Notes: generated by a model not told the origin, from the letters alone. Counted from the first letter of the stretch, positions 8,993-17,793 are shown. The stretch is 64,000 nucleotides of DNA from HGM12713 sp045593725 (GCA_045593725.1 JAZNXE010000028.1:13762-77761), one strand, 5' to 3'. Program-made: numbers and translations.

Positions 8993-9781
8993 ATGTTTTT
9001 CGATTCACACGCTCATTATTATGACGGCAGATTTTACGGCGAGGAGAATCCTCAGGGAGCTGAGGCTCTAATACGGGAGCTGTTTGACAGCGGATTGCTT
9101 GGTATAATAAATATAGGTACAAACCCCAAGAGCAATATCCTTGCGGTAGAGCAGGCGAAAAAATTCCCCTGTATGTACGCCGCCGTAGGTATCCATCCCA
9201 CGGATATGGCGGATATCCGTATGTCCCTTGAGGATATGATAGAGTCGGTAAAGCGGCTTGCGGAGAACGTCGAAAACAAGGTGGTTGCCATAGGTGAGAT
9301 AGGGCTTGATTACTACTGGGAGCCATACGACAAGAAAGCGCAGATGACCTGCTTTGAGGCACAGCTGGAGCTGGCGCGCCAGCTTTCCTTGCCTGTGATA
9401 ATACACGATAGAGAGGCGCACGGAGATTGCTTTGACACGGTGTTAAAATACCCCGACCTTAAGGGTGTATTCCACAGCTACAGCGGGAGTGCCGAGATGG
9501 CTACCGAGCTTATAAAGCGAGGATGGTATATATCCTTTTCGGGGGTTGTGTCATTCAAAAACGCCTCAAGGATAAAAGAGGTGGCTAAGGTGGTTCCCGA
9601 CGAAAGAGTGCTTATTGAAACAGACGCGCCCTATCTTGCGCCCCATCCCTTCAGAGGTAAGATAAACCACTCGGGAAGGCTGATACATACGGCAGAGGCT
9701 CTTGCCGAGGTGAGAGGGTGCACTGTGGAGAAGATAGCCAAGATTACGAGGGAAAACGTAAGAGCGCTTTTCGGAGTATAA
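8993..9781 (+). CDS. tatD: TatD family metal-dependent hydrolase (DNase)
   Basis: 262 aa TIM-barrel metallohydrolase. Metal ligands are visible as DSHAHYYD at the start, GEIGLDYYW near residue 105, IIHDREAHGD near 140, HSYSG near 160 and ETDAPYLAPHPFRGK near 210. The family includes 3'-5' DNases and enzymes of RNA/DNA quality control; the exact substrate here is unknown. AAAGG at 8982-8986 is spaced properly for the ATG at 8993; the in-frame ATG at 8987 abuts that site and is less likely. It is commonly found next to metG, as here. Confidence 0.93.
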   Translation: MFFDSHAHYYDGRFYGEENPQGAEALIRELFDSGLLGIINIGTNPKSNILAVEQAKKFPCMYAAVGIHPTDMADIRMSLEDMIESVKRLAENVENKVVAIGEIGLDYYWEPYDKKAQMTCFEAQLELARQLSLPVIIHDREAHGDCFDTVLKYPDLKGVFHSYSGSAEMATELIKRGWYISFSGVVSFKNASRIKEVAKVVPDERVLIETDAPYLAPHPFRGKINHSGRLIHTAEALAEVRGCTVEKIAKITRENVRALFGV

Positions 9782-9834
9782 TTCGGCGGGAAGTAATATT
9801 GTGTTATACCGCGCATAAAATGTAATAGAAACAG

Positions 9835-9878
9835 AAGGCTTCTATTCCTTGCTTTTTGAGGAATAGGAGCCTTTATTT
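9835..9878 (+). terminator. Intrinsic terminator of the metG-gpsA-tatD unit
   Basis: A 14-base stem, AAGGCTTCTATTCC (9835-9848) with GGAATAGGAGCCTT, followed by a T-rich run. Confidence 0.9.
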
Positions 9879-9945
9879 GTAAAAAATCAACAAAAACAGT
9901 GGCGAGATTTCTATATTTCAAACGGCAAAAAAAGAATAAAAGCTA

Positions 9946-9974
9946 TTGCAAATGACATTTAAATATTGTATAAT
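9946..9974 (+). promoter_or_regulatory. Promoter for the EF-G paralogue
   Basis: TTGCAA (9946-9951), 17-base spacer, TATAAT (9969-9974). The transcript would begin near 9981, and almost at its 5' end lies a perfect hairpin TTGGTC-AAAAA-GACCAA (9986-10002). The leader then runs about 90 bases to the start codon. Confidence 0.8.
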
Positions 9975-10090
9975 AAAGGAAAGGTTTGGTCAAAAAGACC
10001 AACAAAACGAGTTTTCCTTTTAAAAAATTGGCTAACTTGTTAAAAATATATTATTTTTTCGCGAAACGCGGAAGTAAGGAGGAACATCCA

Positions 10091-12148
10091 ATGGCTGTTG
10101 TTGACACCAAACAAATCAGAAACATCGTACTGCTTGGACACGGAGGTTGCGGTAAAACTTCGCTTGCCGAGGCAATGATATATATTACCGGCGGAACCGA
10201 CCGTCTTGGAAAGGTAGCCGACGGAAATACTGTTTCCGACTATGACGCGGAGGAAACCAAGAGAGGCTTTTCGCTCTCCGCCTCCTTGCTCAATATGATG
10301 TGGAAGGATACTAAGATAAATCTTATTGACGCTCCCGGTTATCTTGATTTCGTGGGAGAAGCAAATCAGGCGCTCCGTGTTGCCGACAGCGCTCTTATCG
10401 TCGTTGACGGCAAGGCAGGTATCGAGATAGGAACCGAGCTTGCGTGGAATTATGCTACCGCAGCGGGACTTCCCAAGGCATTCTTTATAAACAAGTTTGA
10501 CGATAACGAGGCACGCTTCGCAAGAGTTCTTGACGACCTTCACGTTACCTTCGGTAAGCATATCTGTCCCTTGACCATACCTATGGTAAAGGATGGAGAG
10601 GTCACGGGCTGTATCGACCTTATTGACGAGAGCGCTCACGTGTTCGATAACAACGGACGCCACAGCATAGAGCTTATTCCCGAGGAATCCAAGGAGGCGG
10701 TTGCTAAGTATCGCGATATGCTTATGGAAGCGGTAGCAAGCACCAACGAGGACCTTATGGAGAAGTACTTCGGCGGAGAGGAGATAACCCATATCGAGGC
10801 TATCAACGCGGTCCACGAGGGAATTATCCACGGAGATATCGTTCCCGTATTCTGCGGCGCTGCCACAAAGCTCTGGGGCGTTTGGACTATGCTTGACAAG
10901 ATTACCGAGTCCTTCCCCCGCCATACCGCTAAGAAGCAGGAGCTTCTCGCTAACGGCGACAGCATTGATATAAGCGTTGAGGGTGAGCCTTCACTGTTCA
11001 TATTCAAGACTGTGGCTGACCCCTTCGTAGGAAAGATGTCCTATTTCAAGGTAATGAGCGGAACGGTAAAGCGCGACCTGCTTATGAAGAACAACACAAC
11101 GGGCGACAGCGAAAAGCTGGCTCATATTTACATAATGAACGGTAAGAAGCAGACCGAGGTAGAGGAGCTTGCCTGCGGTGATATCGGTATGGTGGCAAAG
11201 CTTACAGGCACTAATACCAACGATACTCTCACGTGGAACAAGGAATTCAGCTATGCTGCCATTACCTATCCTACGCCTTACTATACCAGAGCAATGACAC
11301 CCGCTACCGCTAAGGACGAGGGCAAGATATCCCAGAGTATCGCAAAGATGCTTGAGGAGGACCTTACCCTTAAGTACGAGAATAACGCGGAAACAAAGCA
11401 GATGCTTATTTCGGGTCTTGGAGATATGCACCTTGCGGTGCTTTCGGCTAAGCTGAAGAACCGCTTTGGAGTAAGCGTAAACTTTGACGTTCCCAAGATG
11501 GCTTACCGTGAGAAGATAACCAAGAGAGTTGACGTTGAAGGTAAGCACAAGAAGCAGAACGGCGGCTCGGGTCAGTACGGTCACGTTAAGATTCGCTTTG
11601 CTCCCGCCCAGAGCGAGGGGCTTGAATTCAGCGTATCGGTTGTGGGCGGAACGGTTCCCAAGAACTTCTATCCCGCGGTAGAGAAGGGACTTCAGGACGC
11701 AATGGCTAAGGGCGTTGCGGGCTTCCCACTGGTGGGCCTTGCGGCAGACCTTTATGACGGCTCTTACCACGACGTTGACTCGGATGAAATCTCCTTCAAG
11801 ACAGCGGCAAATATTGCCTACAAGAAGTGCCTTGAGCAGGCGGCTCCCGTTATCCTTGAGCCTGTGGGAGATATGGATATAACCGTTCCCGATTCTCTTG
11901 TGGGCGACGTTATGGGCGACCTCAACAAGCGCCGCGGCGCGGTTATGGGAATGGACCCCGCGGCTCAGAAGGGATATACCACTGTTCATGCGGTAGCTCC
12001 CAAGGCAGAGCTTGTTGACTATCCTATCGCGCTTCGCGCAATGACTCAGGGCAGGGGAAGCTTTGAGTTTGCTGTGACGGGCTACGATACCGTTCCAGGT
12101 AACATAGCGCAGAAAATAGTTGAGAACTATAAGAAGGAAAACGCATAA
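10091..12148 (+). CDS. Elongation factor G paralogue (EF-G2-like) with altered GTPase motif
   Basis: 685 aa, full-length EF-G architecture: G domain, domain II, and domains III-V, including QNGGSGQYGHVKIRF in domain IV. The P-loop is GHGGCGKT (16-23) where canonical EF-G has AHIDAGKT. The G3 motif is DAPGYLDF (80-87), so the catalytic His of DTPGH is Tyr84; G4 is NKFD (134-137). This is a second copy: canonical fusA lies in the str operon at 61.5 kb. Paralogues of this type are known and some have weak or no GTP hydrolysis; its cellular role is inferred only. ATG 10091 is set by AAGGAGG just upstream; a longer TTG-started frame at 9986 would begin inside the leader hairpin. Confidence 0.85.
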   Translation: MAVVDTKQIRNIVLLGHGGCGKTSLAEAMIYITGGTDRLGKVADGNTVSDYDAEETKRGFSLSASLLNMMWKDTKINLIDAPGYLDFVGEANQALRVADSALIVVDGKAGIEIGTELAWNYATAAGLPKAFFINKFDDNEARFARVLDDLHVTFGKHICPLTIPMVKDGEVTGCIDLIDESAHVFDNNGRHSIELIPEESKEAVAKYRDMLMEAVASTNEDLMEKYFGGEEITHIEAINAVHEGIIHGDIVPVFCGAATKLWGVWTMLDKITESFPRHTAKKQELLANGDSIDISVEGEPSLFIFKTVADPFVGKMSYFKVMSGTVKRDLLMKNNTTGDSEKLAHIYIMNGKKQTEVEELACGDIGMVAKLTGTNTNDTLTWNKEFSYAAITYPTPYYTRAMTPATAKDEGKISQSIAKMLEEDLTLKYENNAETKQMLISGLGDMHLAVLSAKLKNRFGVSVNFDVPKMAYREKITKRVDVEGKHKKQNGGSGQYGHVKIRFAPAQSEGLEFSVSVVGGTVPKNFYPAVEKGLQDAMAKGVAGFPLVGLAADLYDGSYHDVDSDEISFKTAANIAYKKCLEQAAPVILEPVGDMDITVPDSLVGDVMGDLNKRRGAVMGMDPAAQKGYTTVHAVAPKAELVDYPIALRAMTQGRGSFEFAVTGYDTVPGNIAQKIVENYKKENA

Positions 12149-12159
12149 TTGAAATAAAA

Positions 12160-12186
12160 AAGGGCTGCGTGAGCAGCCCTTTTTTA
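12160..12186 (+). terminator. Intrinsic terminator
   Basis: Stem AAGGGCTGC / GCAGCCCTT with a GTGA tetraloop, followed by six T's. Confidence 0.95.
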
Positions 12187-12235
12187 GGTGGTATAAAATA
12201 CCTTTCATAAAGACAAAAGAAAATTTTTATTTGTA

Positions 12236-12264
12236 TTGACTTTTAGGACAATAAGTGCTATAAT
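12236..12264 (+). promoter_or_regulatory. Promoter for the antiporter gene
   Basis: TTGACT (12236-12241), 17-base spacer, TATAAT (12259-12264), about 45 bases before the start codon. Confidence 0.85.
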
Positions 12265-12308
12265 CTCAAAGGTTAAAAATTTCTTTGTCAATATTGTAGG
12301 AGAAAATT

Positions 12309-13616
12309 ATGCAGACATTACTTATGCTCTCGGTTGCGCTTTTTGCGGGGCTGATGCTTTCAAGACTTGCAAAGCTTGTAAAGCTCCCTGCGGTTACCGC
12401 CTATCTCGTGGCGGGAATACTTGTAGGTCCTTACGTTCTTGGGGCGCTTGATATAGAGGGCTTGGGCTTTAACAATATGGCTCAGGTTAAGGGGCTATCC
12501 CTTCTGTCCGACGTTGCCCTCGGCTTCATAGCATTTTCTATCGGAAACGAATTCCGTCTTTCTCAATTGAAGAAAACAGGACGTCAGGCGACGGTGATAG
12601 GGATAGTTCAGGCTGTGGTGGCAACCCTTCTGGTTGACGCGGTGCTCATAGGAATACACTTTATGATGCCCGACAAGCTTCCTCTGCCCGCGGCTATCGT
12701 GCTTGGAGCGGTAGCGTCGGCAACCGCACCCGCGGCAACGCTGATGGTAGTACGTCAGTACAAGGCAAAGGGCCCGCTGACCGATATACTCCTCCCCATA
12801 GTTGCCCTTGACGACGCGGTGGGACTTGTGCTTTTCGCTATATCCTTCGGTGTAGCCAAGGCTCTCATAGCAGGTCCTGTGGATATGCTATCGGTAATAG
12901 TAGAGCCTATTGTTGAGGTTGTTCTCTCACTTCTTTTGGGCGCTGTAATGGGTCATCTGTTTACCTTTTTCGAGAAATTCTTCCATTCGCGTTCAAAGCG
13001 ACTTTCTATGTCGGTAGCCTTCATATTCCTTACGGTGGCTCTTTCTATGATGAAATTTGAGGTAGGAGGAGTACATATAGCCTTCTCCTCCTTGCTTGTA
13101 TGTATGATGCTGGGAACGATGTTCTGCAACGAGTGCGATTTCTCCGAGGAGCTTATGGAAAGGGTAGAGAGATGGTCTGCGCCCCTTCTCGTGCTGTTTT
13201 TCGTAATAAGCGGCGCGGAGCTTGAGCTATCGGTATTTACCGACCTTGCCATAGTGGTTATAGGTCTTGTTTATATTTTGGCGCGTTCCGCAGGCAAATA
13301 CGGCGGAGCGTATATCAGTGCTAAGGCAACGAAGTGCGACAAGAATATTGTTAAGTACCTTGGAATAACCCTTTTGCCTCAGGCAGGCGTTGCCCTTGGA
13401 ATGGCAATGAAGGCAGAAACCCTCGGTCCTGAAGGTAAGATAGTTGCGAACATTACCCTGTTCGCCGTGCTCATATACGAGATAGTAGGACCTATGCTTA
13501 CCAAGATTTCCTTGTATAATGCGGGAGAAATACGTCCCGAGGAAAAGGTCAGCGCGCGCGAGGAAGCCCGCAAGCTGCTGGAGCACAAGAGCAGAAAAAA
13601 GCACCATAATATGTAA
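12309..13616 (+). CDS. CPA2-type cation:proton antiporter
   Basis: 435 aa membrane protein with about 12 transmembrane helices, of the Na+/H+ or K+/H+ exchanger superfamily (KefB/NapA-like). Visible family features are AYLVAGILVGPYVLG near residue 35, the paired-helix segment ASATAPAATLMVVRQ near 140, and the acidic VALDDAVGLVLF near 165, where the Asp pair would bind the ion. There is no C-terminal RCK/TrkA-N domain; it ends in a short basic tail (EHKSRKKHHNM). AGGAGA precedes the ATG and the unit has its own promoter and terminator. Ion specificity is unknown. Confidence 0.88.
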   Translation: MQTLLMLSVALFAGLMLSRLAKLVKLPAVTAYLVAGILVGPYVLGALDIEGLGFNNMAQVKGLSLLSDVALGFIAFSIGNEFRLSQLKKTGRQATVIGIVQAVVATLLVDAVLIGIHFMMPDKLPLPAAIVLGAVASATAPAATLMVVRQYKAKGPLTDILLPIVALDDAVGLVLFAISFGVAKALIAGPVDMLSVIVEPIVEVVLSLLLGAVMGHLFTFFEKFFHSRSKRLSMSVAFIFLTVALSMMKFEVGGVHIAFSSLLVCMMLGTMFCNECDFSEELMERVERWSAPLLVLFFVISGAELELSVFTDLAIVVIGLVYILARSAGKYGGAYISAKATKCDKNIVKYLGITLLPQAGVALGMAMKAETLGPEGKIVANITLFAVLIYEIVGPMLTKISLYNAGEIRPEEKVSAREEARKLLEHKSRKKHHNM

Positions 13617-13629
13617 AAATCATAGATAT

Positions 13630-13666
13630 AAAAATCGGCAGAGGAACAATTCCTCTGCCGATTTTT
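13630..13666. terminator. Bidirectional intrinsic terminator between convergent genes
   Basis: Perfect 17-base stem around a CAA loop (arms AAAAATCGGCAGAGGAA and TTCCTCTGCCGATTTTT), A-run on one side and T-run on the other, so it can end both the antiporter (+) and trpB2 (-). Nearly the same palindrome, loop included, recurs at 45811-45842. Confidence 0.95.
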
Positions 13667-13684
13667 ATATGCGTGGATGCTCTT

Positions 13685-15055
13685 TTAATCAACCTTCGGC
13701 AATCTCTTGAAGCTTGCCTCAAGCTCCTCGTCGGTGGGACGGTAGTCGTTCATCTTGCCGTCGTGGAACTTTTCGTAAGAGAACATATCGAAGTATCCCG
13801 TGCCTGTGAGTCCGAATACTATGGTTTTTTCCTCACCTGTTTCCTTACACTTCATTGCTTCGTCGATAGCTACCTTTATAGCGTGGCTGCTCTCGGGAGC
13901 GGGAAGGATGCCCTCTATTCTCGCGAAATACTCTGCCGCCGCAAACACCGAGGTCTGCTCAACAGATACAGCCTCCATAAGTCCTTGGTCATAAAGCTCG
14001 GAGAGCACGGGGCTCATTCCGTGATATCTCAGACCGCCCGCGTGGCTGGCGGCGGGAATAAAGTTGCTTCCCAAGGTGTACATCTTTGCCAAGGGGCAGA
14101 CGGCACCCGTGTCGCAGTAGTCATAAGCGTATTTTCCGCGGGTAAGGCTGGGGCAGGACATAGGCTCAACGGCTATGAAGCGGTAATCTGCCTCGCCGCG
14201 AAGCTTCTCGCCCATAAAGGGTGCGATAAGTCCCGCAAGGTTAGAGCCGCCGCCCGCGCAGCCGATGATTATATCCGCCTTTTCGCCGTATTTATCAAGG
14301 GCTACCTTGGTTTCAAGTCCGATGATGGACTGGTGCAGACCTACCTGATTGAGTACGCTTCCCAGAACGTATCTGTACCCCTCGGTCTTAGACGCTACCT
14401 CAACAGCCTCGGATATGGCGCAGCCAAGGCTTCCCGAGGTGCCGGGGTGCTCGGCGAGGATCTTTCTTCCCACCTCGGTGTCCATAGAGGGGGAGGGAGT
14501 GACCGACGCTCCGTAGGTTCTCATTACCTCACGTCTGAAGGGCTTTTGCTCATAGGAGCATTTTACCATAAATACCTTGCAGTCAAGTCCCAGATACGAG
14601 CAAGCCATAGAGAGAGCTGTACCCCACTGACCGGCACCTGTTTCGGTGGTAACTCCCTTAAGACCCTGATTTTTTGCGTAGTACGCCTGAGCGATAGCTG
14701 AGTTCAGCTTGTGGCTTCCGCTGGTGTTGTTGCCCTCGAATTTATAGTATATCTTTGCGGGAGTGCCCAGCTTTTCCTCAAGGCAGTAGGCTCTTATGAG
14801 GGGAGCGGGACGGTACATTTTATAGAAATCTCTTATTTCGGTGGGGATGGAGAAATAGGCGGTGGTATCGTCAAGCTCCTGCTTGATAAGCTCGTCGCAG
14901 AATACGGGAGATAGCTCCTCGTGGGTCATAGGCTCAAGGGTTTCGGGATTGAGAAGGGGAGCGGGCTTTTTCTTCATATCCGCTCTTACGTTATACCACT
15001 CGCGGGGAAGCTCGCTTTCTTCAAGATAAATTTTGTAGGGGATCTTCTGTGACAT
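13685..15055 (-). CDS. trpB: Tryptophan synthase beta chain, TrpB2 type
   Basis: 456 aa PLP enzyme condensing indole with serine to give tryptophan. The PLP lysine is in NTSGSHKLNSA, the catalytic Glu in TETGAGQWG, and the phosphate-binding glycine loop in CAGGGSNLAG. Length and the extended N-terminus match TrpB2, a clade often lacking a partner TrpA, and no trpA is beside it. A good AAGGAGA site fits the ATG at 15055; longer open frame upstream lies within the leader RNA. The gene is preceded by a T-box leader with a Trp specifier, so it should be induced when tRNA-Trp is uncharged. This regulation supports a tryptophan role rather than another PLP reaction. Confidence 0.93.
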   Translation of the reverse strand: MSQKIPYKIYLEESELPREWYNVRADMKKKPAPLLNPETLEPMTHEELSPVFCDELIKQELDDTTAYFSIPTEIRDFYKMYRPAPLIRAYCLEEKLGTPAKIYYKFEGNNTSGSHKLNSAIAQAYYAKNQGLKGVTTETGAGQWGTALSMACSYLGLDCKVFMVKCSYEQKPFRREVMRTYGASVTPSPSMDTEVGRKILAEHPGTSGSLGCAISEAVEVASKTEGYRYVLGSVLNQVGLHQSIIGLETKVALDKYGEKADIIIGCAGGGSNLAGLIAPFMGEKLRGEADYRFIAVEPMSCPSLTRGKYAYDYCDTGAVCPLAKMYTLGSNFIPAASHAGGLRYHGMSPVLSELYDQGLMEAVSVEQTSVFAAAEYFARIEGILPAPESSHAIKVAIDEAMKCKETGEEKTIVFGLTGTGYFDMFSYEKFHDGKMNDYRPTDEELEASFKRLPKVD

Positions 15056-15090
15056 AATATGTCTCCTTTCTTGCTGTGTTGGGGGCAAAC

Positions 15091-15358
15091 AAAAAAGTCC
15101 GTCCCGCAAATCTTGTTTGCCGGGACAGGACCAAGATCCTGCGGTGCCACCCTGCTTGACAAATAATGTCCTCTTGCGCATACTTAAAATATGCAGACTT
15201 TTTTACGGTAAGTCCTCCGTCGCTCATACTAAAAGGCATAGCCCTCTTTCCGTTTGCCCTCAAAGGTCCATTCGCATTACGGCTTTCATACCGCGATTCC
15301 ACCATCCGCGGCTCTCTGAATGAAGTTGGCGTAAGCTACTTACTCCTTTTCATCGGTT
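15091..15358 (-). ncRNA. T-box leader, tryptophan (UGG) specifier
   Basis: Read on the minus strand: stem I carries GAGTAAGTAG and CAGAGAG elements, then GAATGGACC, in which TGG (15268-15270) is the specifier triplet for tRNA-Trp. The conserved T-box AGGGTGGCACCGCAG is at 15139-15153. It is followed by a terminator (15091-15132, stem GTCC.GTCCCG / CGGGAC.GGAC, six T's). The T-box bulge pairs with the 3' end of uncharged tRNA and blocks the terminator. Specifier, T-box and downstream trpB2 agree. Confidence 0.95.
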
Positions 15359-15364
15359 TACTGC

Positions 15365-15393
15365 ATTATAGCACAAGGCAAAAATTTTGTCAA
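15365..15393 (-). promoter_or_regulatory. Promoter of the trpB2 T-box transcript
   Basis: On the minus strand TTGACA (15393-15388), 17-base spacer, TATAAT (15370-15365): a full consensus promoter placed just before the T-box leader. Confidence 0.93.
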
Positions 15394-15475
15394 GAGCTTT
15401 TATTATTTTTACAGTTATTTAAATGATAAATATATGGTTTTAGGCTTCATCTGTTAAGGAAAATTGAAAGGATAC

Positions 15476-15504
15476 TTGACATTTTGATTTAAAAAAACTA
15501 TAAT
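15476..15504 (+). promoter_or_regulatory. Promoter of the unrecognised gene at 15.5 kb
   Basis: TTGACA (15476-15481), 17-base spacer, TATAAT (15499-15504), giving a very short leader before the AGGAG at 15521-15525. Confidence 0.9.
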
Positions 15505-15530
15505 TGTAATGTATATATTTAGGAGCGCTT

Positions 15531-16493
15531 TTGTCAATGATTAAAAGAGAAGAAGTATTGGTACATAAAAATAAAAAGAAGCGAGGATTTGAGCGTCTGG
15601 GAATAGAATATTCTCAATCCGCCGTTATGGGGAAAAGATTTATATCGGCTCACGCCATACTTTCCATTGCTCCCCAGGTGTCGTTGATATCCACCGGCGC
15701 GGAAGCGGGGGAAAAAATGAATGTGGATATACTTTCGGTGGAGCAGATAAGAGAGCTGCGCGAGTTTGCTATGTCATACACAGAAAGATTGCTGGTTACG
15801 GGAAACGAAAATGAGCTTTGGATAATATCCCCGGCGCTTTTTCCATCGGCTACACTTTGTGTGGCTATCCGTCCTTATCTGCCACCGCGGGAATTGCTCA
15901 GATTCATAAAGGACGAGCCTGAGCTTTTTCGGATTTCGAGGTGCATAGATATTGGTCCTGCCAGAATGTCGGCGCGGATGGCTCATAAAAAAGAAGCGTT
16001 TTTGGATTTGATGAGAGAGATAAAAAATTGCTTTTTTGACATATACCGTCTTGAGGATTGCCACGATGAAGCCGAGCGGAGAAGAATATTGGCAGAGCAA
16101 TGCGGAGCGCTGTCGATGTTTACAGGATGCCCCATAGAGCTTGAAGCCTTGGAGAGTGAGGGGGAGGTTTATTCAAAGACCGATTTCCCGCTCTTTACAG
16201 CCTTTGTTCTTAATATGCTCATAGTGGCAAGACAATCCTCACCTACAAGAAGCGCCAAGCTGAGAATAAGGTCGGAGCGTTCCGCCGCATTCGTTGAGAT
16301 AAGATTTTCCTCGGATGCTCCTCTTTATCTGTCAAAGGAACAGCTTTGGTGGACACGGGCGGGGGATGATAAGGGAATCTTCTGTTATTTTGACGATGAC
16401 GGAGATGAGGTCGTAGCAACGCTCCATCCCTTACGTGACGACAGACTGTACGTGGAGATAAAGCAGCACTTTGAGTTTAAGCTTAAGCAATAA
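15531..16493 (+). CDS. Unrecognised soluble protein
   Basis: 320 aa from the TTG at 15531 (AGGAG ends five bases before it) or 318 aa from the ATG at 15537, which is spaced less well. I do not recognise a family. It has no signal peptide or membrane segment. The middle is helical and charged (about residues 110-200: ELLRFIKDEPELFRISR, MREIKNCFFDIYRLEDC, DEAERRRILAEQCG); the last 80 residues look like alternating strands with an acidic turn (CYFDDDGDEVVATLHP). The N-terminus is basic (KNKKKRGFERLG). It has its own consensus promoter and terminator, so it is a real monocistronic gene of unknown function. Confidence 0.7.
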   Translation: MSMIKREEVLVHKNKKKRGFERLGIEYSQSAVMGKRFISAHAILSIAPQVSLISTGAEAGEKMNVDILSVEQIRELREFAMSYTERLLVTGNENELWIISPALFPSATLCVAIRPYLPPRELLRFIKDEPELFRISRCIDIGPARMSARMAHKKEAFLDLMREIKNCFFDIYRLEDCHDEAERRRILAEQCGALSMFTGCPIELEALESEGEVYSKTDFPLFTAFVLNMLIVARQSSPTRSAKLRIRSERSAAFVEIRFSSDAPLYLSKEQLWWTRAGDDKGIFCYFDDDGDEVVATLHPLRDDRLYVEIKQHFEFKLKQ

Positions 16494-16495
16494 AT

Positions 16496-16524
16496 AAAAC
16501 GGAGAGTTTAATACTCTCCGTTTT
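16496..16524 (+). terminator. Intrinsic terminator, possibly bidirectional
   Basis: Perfect 12-base stem AAAACGGAGAGT / ACTCTCCGTTTT with a TTAAT loop, between convergent genes. Confidence 0.93.
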
Positions 16525-16546
16525 ATATCTTTTTTATATCTTTTTA

Positions 16547-17725
16547 TCAGTTTGCCGCAGGCTGTGCCCAAAGGACGTTTATAATCTGGTCGTGATTCCA
16601 GTTTTCACTCTTGATTATAGCCTTCCACTGCTCCTCTGTTCCGTCGTAGCTGATATCCTTTATCTTTGAGGCGTCAAAGGCGGTATCAGTGATTATCCTG
16701 GTATCCTTGTGAAGCTTGAAGTCGTCGTCGTTGGTAGCAATAATATAAACGAGAACCATGTAAGGATTGGAGTCTGTTCCAAGGTAGCATCCGTTTTCGT
16801 ACTCATTAAAGGTGATATCTACCTTAGGTATTTCGTTAGAGCCAAAGGACTTATCAAAAGCGGGGTCGTTCTCAAAGCAGGTGCCGTCTATTATGGTAAC
16901 AGCATCGCCCAGCTCTATTGTCTCCAGATAAGAGCAGTATGCAAAGGCTCTGTCAGCTATAAGCTTGGTCTTGTCGTTTACCTTACAGCTCTCTACGTTA
17001 AGGTTTTCCGCGCAAACCAATACGAGATAAGGATTTTCAGCGTTTCCGAGGTACTTGGCTCCGTCAGCGACAGTATAGTTAAGCTTGTCAGTTCCGCTGA
17101 AGGCGTATGCCGAAACGTAGGTTATCTTGTCCGAGAGAGTAACCTTTTCAAGGGCGGCGCATCCAAAGAAAGCACCCTGCTCAATAACAGAGGTCGCGCC
17201 CGAAAGGTCAGCCTCCGTTATTGCTATGCATCCTCGGAAAGCATCCTTAGATACTGTGACTATACCCTTGGAAAGAGTAAGTGTAGCCAGCTTAGGGCAA
17301 TTCTGGAACGCGCCCATGCCTATTTCGGTAACGCTGTCAGCCATAGTAACCTTTTCCAGATTGTCACAGCCATAGAAGGCGTAATCGCCTATGTAGGTGT
17401 AGGTTTCGGGAATAGATACCGACTTTAACGTAAGGAGTGCCTTGAAGGCGTCAGCGGAAATTCCCACGATATCTCTTCCGTCATCTGTTTCCTTAGGGAG
17501 CGTAAGCTCTACGGGGTCAAGGGACGCGGGAGAGAAGGCTGTTATCTCGTAGTCACCGTCTTCGTTGGTATCGTATTCAAAGGTTCCGACAGCGGTCTTC
17601 ACGGTATTTTCCACCTGATTTTTTTTATCATTCTCGCCATCGCCATCTTCCTCTTCCTTTTTGGAGCAAGCTACCATACAGAATATAAGGAAAGCAGCCA
17701 ATATAAGTGCTAAAAATTTTTTCAT
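16547..17725 (-). CDS. BspA-type leucine-rich-repeat lipoprotein
   Basis: 392 aa. A lipoprotein signal peptide ends with the lipobox MVAC (Cys20), followed by an acidic linker (KKEEEDGDGENDKK), so the protein should be anchored on the outer face of the membrane. The body holds LRR_5 (Treponema/BspA-type) repeats of about 23 residues with the pattern 'I...AF..C..L..V.L...V': examples are YIGDYAFYGCDNLEKVTMAD, IGMGAFQNCPKLATLTLS and VIEQGAFFGCAALEKVTLS. Such proteins serve in adhesion or surface binding; the ligand is unknown. Repeats become irregular in the C-terminal half. It has its own promoter at 17765-17793. Confidence 0.9.
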   Translation of the reverse strand: MKKFLALILAAFLIFCMVACSKKEEEDGDGENDKKNQVENTVKTAVGTFEYDTNEDGDYEITAFSPASLDPVELTLPKETDDGRDIVGISADAFKALLTLKSVSIPETYTYIGDYAFYGCDNLEKVTMADSVTEIGMGAFQNCPKLATLTLSKGIVTVSKDAFRGCIAITEADLSGATSVIEQGAFFGCAALEKVTLSDKITYVSAYAFSGTDKLNYTVADGAKYLGNAENPYLVLVCAENLNVESCKVNDKTKLIADRAFAYCSYLETIELGDAVTIIDGTCFENDPAFDKSFGSNEIPKVDITFNEYENGCYLGTDSNPYMVLVYIIATNDDDFKLHKDTRIITDTAFDASKIKDISYDGTEEQWKAIIKSENWNHDQIINVLWAQPAAN

Positions 17726-17764
17726 TGCTAACCTCCGGTCGCAGAATGTTTTTTTCTAATCTAC

Positions 17765-17793
17765 ATTATACTACACATCGGTGTGCTTGTCAA
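17765..17793 (-). promoter_or_regulatory. Promoter of the LRR lipoprotein gene
   Basis: Minus strand TTGACA (17793-17788), 17-base spacer, TATAAT (17770-17765), about 40 bases before the start codon. Confidence 0.9.

Noticed and set aside
12236..12451. 71-aa frame overlapping the antiporter start
   Set aside because: Out of frame with the antiporter, starts within its promoter and has no ribosome site.
15021..15426. Several frames of 60-95 codons in the trpB2 upstream region
   Set aside because: They fall in the T-box leader RNA and its promoter.
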